Positions 57,681 to 64,000 of a stretch of 64,000 nucleotides of DNA are shown here, one piece after another (position 1 is the stretch's first letter; each line of letters opens with the position of its first letter). Below the pieces are notes generated by a model. The model was not told where the DNA came from. It made no database searches and saw only the letters and a list, made by a program, of their open reading frames with translations. The stretch is from Pristionchus mayeri (Eukaryota; Nematoda; Chromadorea; Rhabditida; Neodiplogasteridae), in NCBI GenBank assembly GCA_036245805.1, contig BTRK01000003.1, positions 34,799,215 to 34,863,214 on the forward strand. Reading direction: 5' to 3'. Both the position numbers and the translations under genes were made by a program.

Positions 57681-60459
57681 CTACTCAGATGAACTGGTTT
57701 GATTCTCGGTATTTACTAAAAGCCTTGCCGCTCTTGGAAAGAAGCTATTGTGTCTGTAGTTGTGGTTCGATCCAGGATTATTGAAGTTCATGCCGTTTCG
57801 AGTGTAGTAGATTTTGAAATAATGTGGTTTTCGGTTGGAAATACTATATTTGCCTCGGATGAGATTTGTGGCTACTCTCTTATCAATCGCTATTCTACGC
57901 TTCTCTAGGGACTCAATGCCCAGTTTCTTGTTGCGAGCGAGAGCAGTGGCATGTTTTCCCAGGTATGATTAAAACAGCGCATAAATAAACGTCTTGTGAA
58001 GTAGTTCTGTACTTTTTCGAGTTCTTTTTTATCTTTATTTTGGTACGGATTGAAGACGGAGGAAGCGCTTTCTAAAATCAGTCTAATATACATTGAGTAC
58101 GTTTTGAGAAGTACTTCTATATTTTTGGTTCGTAAGGCTCTGAGGATAGTGTGACATGCAGTTTTGCCTTTAGTGGATACGGTAGAACAATGGTCAGAGA
58201 ATGAGAGGTTTTTCTGGATAACAAAGCCGAGGTCTTTCACTTTTTCTTTTTGTTCCAGAGTTGTGGTTCCAATAGCATATGTTCGCTTTGTATTTGCTCT
58301 GCCTAGGTGCAGTGAGTTACACTTATGCGCAGCAAGGGGGAGTTGCCACTCTTCGGACCAGTTTACGATAGTGTCAATCGCAGCTTGTAGTGGGGCAGGC
58401 GAATTTCCCTTTCTAAAGGATCGATATATATTTATGTCATCGGCATACATTCTCGCAACGACTCCGTGGTTTTGAACTAGGGAAGGGATTTCTGAGGTGT
58501 AAATAAGAAATAACAGAGGGCCTAAGACTGAGCCTTGTGGAACGCCGCTAGTTACAGGCATTGAGGTAGAAAGCGCATCTTTTACTCTATCTTGGAATGA
58601 TCTATGAGTGAGATATCCTGTTATCCAGTTGACTGTATTATCGGAGAGACCTATGGTGGTGAGCTTGAGTTTTAGCTTGGGGTGGGAGACTCTATCAAAG
58701 GCTTTTGCAAAATCAAAATAGATGACGTCAACTGGTTTCCCTTCACTAATAGATGCTGCCCAGTGTTCGAGGACTTCGAGCATTTGAAGTTCACGCGATC
58801 GTTTCTTACGGAATCCGTATTGCTCATCGGGGAAAATATCTAATTGTTCACAATGGGTGATAATGGATTTGCACAAAATGCGTTCAAAAACTCGACAAAA
58901 GAAGGATGTAATTGAGATGGGCCTGTAGTTTAGGGGATTGGAAAAGGGGGGTGATTTCTTAACTGGTGTTACTATGGAATGTCGCCAATGGGAGGGGACC
59001 TTTCCAGATTGATAGGAGTTCCTAAAAATGATTTCAAGTGCTTCGGAAATGGGTACGGCAATTCGTTTTATGAAGGTGAGGTCAATGTTCTCGGGGGTTT
59101 TACAGGAGGAGCGTTTCCATTTCTCAATAAGGTCACAGATTTCATGCCTAAGAAACTGGGGTTCTTCGTAATTACCAAGTTGAGGGAGGTCTTGACTATT
59201 TGGCTGTTTTCCATCATCGATGGTGAACACGCTAACAAAAGTTTCGGCAAGTAAATTTGCTTTGCCTAAGTCATCCATTACTAAGGTGCCATCAGCTCTC
59301 GTCAGACCTTCTACTCCCTTGGATTTATTAGAACAACGTTTCATAAAACGGAAGAACTTGTTCTTATCATCGCTTTCGATCACTTTTTTCTCGATGGTTT
59401 TGTGATACCGTTGTAACTCTTTGCGAAACTTTTTGTTTAGGTTCTCGAATTCATGTTGATCATTCGGATCGTTGCTATTAATTGATTTCTGCCATGCTTG
59501 AAAACGCTTTCCTAAGAGTCGCTCAATATGGGGGGGAAGTTTTCCATGTGAAAGGCTCACTTTGGTCCATGGAACATGGATGTCTATTGATTTTTGAATG
59601 ACGCTTATCAAGAGGTCGTACATGAGATCCACATGTGATATTTTCGAAAATGCGCTTGTCCAATCGATGTTTGCTAACTGAGAGTTAATGAGGTCATAAT
59701 CTGCATTTCTGTAGTCGCGCCTCAGAGTAAAAGCGGGTGCCAAATGACTCATTGCAAACTTGAATTCGACCGTCGAATGGTCAGACATTTCGAAAGGGGG
59801 GCATACTTCAGTTTGGGTGACGAGGCTGGGATGGTTACATAATACTAAATCAAGGATGTTTTCCTTTCTGGTAGGTTCTTTGACAAATTGGGCAAGTTTT
59901 GCTGAGTTACAGAGGTCAATGAATGGGAGGGAGGGGTAACTGCTTTTGGCTGGGGAGAGGGGAAGATTGACCAGTTGATATCGGGTAGATTAAAGTCGCC
60001 AGTAACTATTGTTGGTTGGGGGCATGAGCAAAGGTCAAGAATTGACTTGGCAAGAGAGGCAGTTTGTATCGTATTTGCTTTGGGATTACGGTAGGCGCAG
60101 ACAATCCTAATTAGGTCACCATTTATATCAACATCGACTGCTAATAATTCGTGGGATTCGGTTTCATCAGCAATCTGTGCTGCGCTTATGGAAGAATGTA
60201 GTATGATCGCTACGCCACCGCCTCTAGAGTTTCTATCTCTTCTGAACACATTGTAGTACTGATCATGGTCACCTAGGAGAAGCGAGGTAGGGAATGTTGG
60301 AGAGAGCCAAGTCTCAGTGAGGCAAATCATAGTATACTTTTTAGAAAGGGTTTGTGAAAGATACTGTAGTTTGTTTTGGACAGAGCGGCAGTTGGCAAGA
60401 ATGGCGGAGAATGAAAGTGAGTTTCTGTCTGCGTGATTATTTTTGGGCCGGTGAATCAA
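57681..60459 (-). pseudogene. CR1-like ORF2: endonuclease plus reverse transcriptase, two frameshifts
   Basis: The endonuclease part shows LANCRSVQNKL, CLTETWL, GGGVAIILHS and VTGDFNLPDINWS. A single-base shift near 59930-59945 moves the frame, after which the matching SDHSTVEFKF block follows. The reverse transcriptase shows YRPISITSFFCRVFERIL, YFDFAKAFDRVSH, SGVPQGSVLGPLLF and the catalytic RMYADDIN. A second shift near 57955 leaves the C-terminal ARNKKLGIESLEKRR block in another frame, ending at the stop at 57681-57683. The first codon in the ORF2 frame is TTG rather than ATG, so ORF2 may depend on reinitiation or frameshifting from ORF1. Confidence 0.85.
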
Positions 60460-61346
60460 TACCAGTTTCCCTGGGCTCCGAAGTTTGGAGGAGTGCCATA
60501 GTGTGAAACATGGGAAAGGAACGGATTGGGGGTGGGGTACTGATGAAGGAAGGGAACGTTGGGAATGTGTCTATAGAAGAATGGACGGGGAGGGGCTCCA
60601 TATCCACTCGAGGCGTTGGGGGGAAGGAAAGGGGAGCTGTTCCGATGGTGGGTCTGATTCAGGAGAGGGCGGGGACGGGAATTCAGGTAATCAGGTCTGT
60701 GATTCGAGGCGGAAGTGAACACAGAATCACGTCTGCTTCTCGTTCTGTTCCTAGGTGGGGCTCCGTTCGACTGAGGACGCGACTGCTGGCTGCGGGGTGG
60801 TTCGGTAGGTCTGACAGAGGGAGTGGGATCATTTCTACCACAGCCAGGACCGGGAATCTTGCGGCGAGAGTCCTCCCTGTCAGCGTAGGAAGGACGGATG
60901 TAGACTTCCTTGAAGAACGAATCGCGAGAGACACGATTGGCATTCTTTAGGAAGAGAGAGGCGTGATTTCTGGTGGGGAGAACCACCTTGGTCAATCGGA
61001 TGTGAGGGGAATCAACCTCAGCAGGCGGCATCCGATAGACGGTGATTGGCAGGCATGGGATTCCAGTCAGAGCAGTGAGAGAGACTACTTGATCGAAATC
61101 CCTCCTTACTTGTGCTGCCGGGCTGAGAGAGCGATCCACGGGTAGGCGAGCGATGACCACACTCCTTTCGAGGTCAGAGGGAGTCTCCGGGGAAGGGGTC
61201 GGGGAGGAAGTGGGGCTGACATTGGGATTGGTAGTGAGGGGAGGGGCAGCAGAGGTCGAGGGGGAGTTCATGTCAACATCGTCTACAGTGGCTACGCTCG
61301 AGTCAAGGGGAGGAGGGATACGCGTCATAAATGATGTGAGAGTCAT
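60456..61346 (-). CDS. CR1-like ORF1 protein
   Basis: 296 residues, intact. The N-terminus is Pro/Ser/Thr-rich (SPTSSPTPSPETPSDLERS). A central block (SVVIARLPVDRS through VVLPTRNHASLFLKNANR to EVYIRPSYADREDSRRKI) resembles the RNA-recognition-like region of nematode and CR1-type ORF1 proteins. The C-terminal third is Arg/Pro/Asn-rich and basic, suited to RNA binding. No CCHC zinc knuckle is visible. It likely packages element RNA. Confidence 0.75.
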   Translation of the reverse strand: MTLTSFMTRIPPPLDSSVATVDDVDMNSPSTSAAPPLTTNPNVSPTSSPTPSPETPSDLERSVVIARLPVDRSLSPAAQVRRDFDQVVSLTALTGIPCLPITVYRMPPAEVDSPHIRLTKVVLPTRNHASLFLKNANRVSRDSFFKEVYIRPSYADREDSRRKIPGPGCGRNDPTPSVRPTEPPRSQQSRPQSNGAPPRNRTRSRRDSVFTSASNHRPDYLNSRPRPLLNQTHHRNSSPFLPPNASSGYGAPPRPFFYRHIPNVPFLHQYPTPNPFLSHVSHYGTPPNFGAQGNWY

Positions 61347-61509
61347 AATGTTTTCCCAATATTGTTACTATGCACCTTTGTTGTTAGTATGGCACATTTA
61401 TTATGACCATCGCATCCGTTTTCCAGCACAGCTAACTCTAGAGTCGACGATGCTTCTGCATCTTCAATTTCAACAATCTATCGCAACTTCACCGGTCTAG
61501 AGAGTGTGA

Positions 61510-61865
61510 AAAATGAAGAGGAATTTACACGAATTTTATGATTTTGTTCGTTTGCTCAGTAGTGTTACAATGAACCTTTGTTGTGATAAACTGAACGCGC
61601 ATTCACGACTTTCTTATCCCCAATACTATTGGAGTTGGAAAAAATAAACACCTTTTTTTTCAACATCTGGCAATACAGCCGGTCGCGAGAATGCGTCAAA
61701 TGAAAAGAGAAAGGGAGAGAGAGAGATAGAAGAGATAAGAAAGATAATGTGTGAAATGAAGAGACGGCGACCCGCACTTCGAACTCTAGTTTACACATCT
61801 GCAAATGGAAAAAGCGAATATGAAAGCTCGTGAAATCGGGAGTTAGGCTCATTTCCAAAACAAAT
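61510..61865. promoter_or_regulatory. Upstream region of the secreted cysteine-repeat gene
   Basis: By position this holds the promoter. A GA-rich tract lies at 61708-61730. No distinct motif could be assigned. Confidence 0.3.
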
Positions 61866-63260
61866 ATGCGCTTTCCCTTCCTCCTTTTATCGATTGTTCC
61901 GCTAGTTTTGTCTGGAAGAACAGCCAAAGATTGCACTATCGGAGAGCAATGGACTGATAGATTTATCCGATTTGAGTGCTACCAGGGAACGGGAGCGGTG
62001 GTCAAGGGAGTAAGGGCCATTGGTGAGTATTTTCACGTGCAATTGGCATTATTTTCGCGATTTGTAGATTTTTAATGACAATTTGTCATAAGCTTCATGA
62101 CTGTTTATTAGCCAATAATAGTAAAGAAGTTATCAGTTTTGTGACGGCTTTGGATATTCAAATAGAAATATATAAATAATAAAATTTCAGGCTGCGTCCC
62201 GACCAACACTGAAAGTGGAGCGATGATTCAGCCTGGGGCGACATTCGACGAGAAATACTTCACATACAGTTGCTCCAAGGATGGAAACTCAGTGACGTAT
62301 CAAATAATCAGTGAGTTATTCGGCATTTTCCCATAATTATCTAAGGGTTGTAGTCAATTCTTACGACATCTGAGGGACAGAACAAACATTCTGGGCCCGT
62401 GTATAATTTTCCAGTTCATCACGTTGTAGTAAAATTGAATTTGCTAATAACAGATAAAAGTATTTCAATTTTGCTTCCGGAGTTGGTGCATATGGTGGGA
62501 TCGTACATACCGATAAGTGTAGTTTATGAAAGATGTGTCTCGAATTTTGCAAAATTGTAATGTGACTCAATGCTTATTCAGATTGTCGGGATGAGACAGG
62601 GAGTGCTCTGGCAGTTGGAGAGGCGAGAAATCAGAGCGATGGATCAGTCTGGAAATGCTACAAGGATGACTCTGGGGCAGTGAAGCTTGCACAGGATAAG
62701 GGTGAGTAAACAAGGAACGACCATGAATTTCACGGCGTGAAATGTTCTGGAATTTCTGGAAATCACTTCTACTAGTGATTTTATTCGGTCTTTCGATCTA
62801 TCTGACAGGCGACCGCTTTCCGAATTCTCAGTGTCTTCAATAGCAATCCGTTTCCGTGGGACACTGATTTTTTACATAAATTGCTCAATCATAGAACAAA
62901 TTGACAATATGATTTGAACTCGAGATATTAAAGATGAATTGAAACACGAAGATAATGGCGATCATGAATAGATGAGGGAAGATAACTATTTTTTCGGGAA
63001 AATTAATATTTACAGAGGGAGGGTGCCTATTCAACGGCAAGACTTACGCAGCTGGACAGGTGTGGAGCCAGGATCAGGAATTCAAGGTGAGAATGTATTG
63101 CGAACCATTCAACATATATGAGGCCGGTTGCCGAAAAGTCAAACAAGTGCTGGCAGATCAAAATTTCAAAAACTTGGGGAAATGGGTTTTTGAGGGTGCT
63201 GATCATCGTGGTCTACTTCATTTTGCACATAACCGACCGGCGCAGCCGGGCTGCAAGTAG
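61866..63260 (+). CDS. Secreted cysteine-repeat protein, MIG-18-like (fibronectin type I-like repeats)
   Basis: Four exons (61866-62022, 62191-62310, 62582-62701, 63016-63260), all with GT-AG introns and all in phase, give 213 residues. The protein starts with a signal peptide (MRFPFLLLSIVPLVLSG). Three similar cysteine modules follow, each with a conserved W or F before the second Cys: CTIGEQWTDRFIRFEC, then the GAMIQPGATFDEKYFTYSC module, then CLFNGKTYAAGQVWSQD. This layout matches nematode MIG-18-like fibronectin type I domains, extracellular proteins linked to cell migration and matrix. The stop is at 63258-63260, inside the start of a large palindrome. Exon 4 has an internal GTGAGA that could act as a donor; reading through gives a longer cysteine-matched C-terminus. 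Confidence 0.75.
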
Positions 63261-64000
63261 GTCGGATTTACGTTTTCCTCAATATTTCAAAAACTAAATG
63301 CCCGATTGACTTGAAATTTCCGCAGATGGTAAATCTGGTCATGCATATATCGAAGAAGTAATTAGAGTAAAAAATATTGTATGGTGATTATACGAAAATT
63401 TATTTCTCGAATATTAGTTAGAAGCGGAAGCTGATTTTGGGATAGAAAGATGCGCCTTGACGAGAGGATCATTTTTCGTATGCTATGTGCGAGGTTTCTG
63501 ATATTCGCTTTTTTGTTATGATCGATTTTGTGCGTGATTCTTCAGCCGAAAATCGAAAAATTGAAATGAGTTTCACTATAAACGAGATAGGATGACGTAG
63601 ATTAGTTTGACAAAAGTGCAAAAACATCGACTGAGTCCTTTGTTCTCTCCTTTTCTAAAGTGAAGCTCATTTCAATTTTTCGATTTTCGCGAATTCGGCG
63701 GAAGAATCACGCACAAAATCGATCATAACAAAAAAGCGAATATCAGAAACCTCGCACATAGCATACGAAAAATGATCCTCTCGTCAAGGCGCATCTTTCT
63801 ATCCCAAATTCTTGCTTCCGCTTCTCCCTAATATTCGAAAAATAAATTTTCGTATAATCAGCTTATAATATTTTTTACTCTAATTACTTCTTCGAAATAT
63901 GCATGACCAGATTTATCATCTGCGGAAATTTCAAGTCAATCGGCCATTTCGTTTTTGAGATATTGAGGAAAACGTAAATCCGACCTACTTGCAGCCCGGC
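63245..64000. repeat. Large palindrome reaching the window end
   Basis: GCCGGGCTGCAAGTAGGTCG at 63245 is the exact inverse of the last bases of the window. Arms of about 340 bp match with scattered differences, for example ACGAAAATTTATTTCTCGAA and its inverse, GCGCCTTGACGAGAGGATCA and its inverse, and ATGATCGATTTTGTGCGTGA and its inverse. The loop is about 70 bp near 63585-63655. The left arm includes the last five codons and stop of the secreted gene, so the palindrome may extend beyond the window. Confidence 0.92.

Larger units (their letters stand above)
57240..61500 (-). mobile_element. CR1-like non-LTR retrotransposon, two ORFs, lightly damaged
   Basis: ORF1 (61346-60456) and ORF2 (60459-57681) lie head to tail on the minus strand with the ORF1 stop overlapping the start of the ORF2 frame. 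The 3' UTR probably extends from 57680 to about 57240; the exact ends were not fixed. It differs from the RTE element in having a separate ORF1, and in its reverse-transcriptase sequence. Confidence 0.8.

Noticed and set aside
60510..60950. Plus-strand 146-codon Gly/Arg-rich frame
   Set aside because: It is antisense to the CR1-like ORF1 and reflects its Pro/Ser/Arg codons.

Overview
This window is animal DNA, almost certainly from a free-living nematode. The evidence is a 25-exon GRK-2 type G protein-coupled receptor kinase with small exons and TTTCAG/TGCAG acceptors, a nematode-style secreted cysteine-repeat (MIG-18-like) protein, nematode-type F-box genes, a CemaT-like DD37D transposon, and RTE-type and CR1-type retrotransposons. 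A diplogastrid such as Pristionchus would fit, but genus is inference. No rRNA, intact tRNA, CRISPR array or bacterial operon was seen.

Layout. At 1-430 lie two exons of an unrecognised minus-strand gene running off the left edge. At 3863-6400 lie the remains of a plus-strand gene with a signal peptide, two peritrophin-A chitin-binding domains and a trypsin-like domain; it has an in-frame stop and no visible catalytic His or Ser motif, so it is probably a pseudogene. At 8239-10979 a broken mariner (DD34D) sits beside an intact maT-type (DD37D) transposon. From 11 to 16.5 kb the sequence is mostly anonymous, with one decayed mariner and one perfect GAGA-type palindrome. At 16.86-21.18 kb are two F-box-like paralogues in opposite orientation with a G-tract foldback element between them. 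At 22.1-23.0 kb is a minus-strand secreted-protein gene with a homopolymer frame break. From 23 to 35.8 kb there are repeats, polypyrimidine tracts, a second decayed mariner and a truncated RTE.

The centre (35827-49956) is the GRK gene. It reads through 25 exons to a 712-residue protein with RH (RGS-homology), kinase and PH domains. Two large introns hold transposons: intron 19 carries a reverse-transcriptase element arranged as an inverted dimer, and intron 24 carries a full-length antisense RTE with an uninterrupted ORF. Downstream, 50.4-56.5 kb is built from about three copies of one unit; a second mariner has inserted into one copy, and a paralogous copy shows the empty site. A near-complete CR1-like element on the minus strand fills 57.2-61.4 kb. 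At 61866-63260 is an intact four-exon secreted protein gene whose last codons enter a 756-bp palindrome reaching the end of the window.

The most distinctive theme is inverted-repeat DNA. I see at least four unrelated foldback families, a dispersed short GAGA-type palindrome whose arms stay complementary while the sequence varies, and a tRNA-headed SINE-like repeat. None of these was checked against a database; all coordinates of repeats are hand-read and approximate to a few bases.
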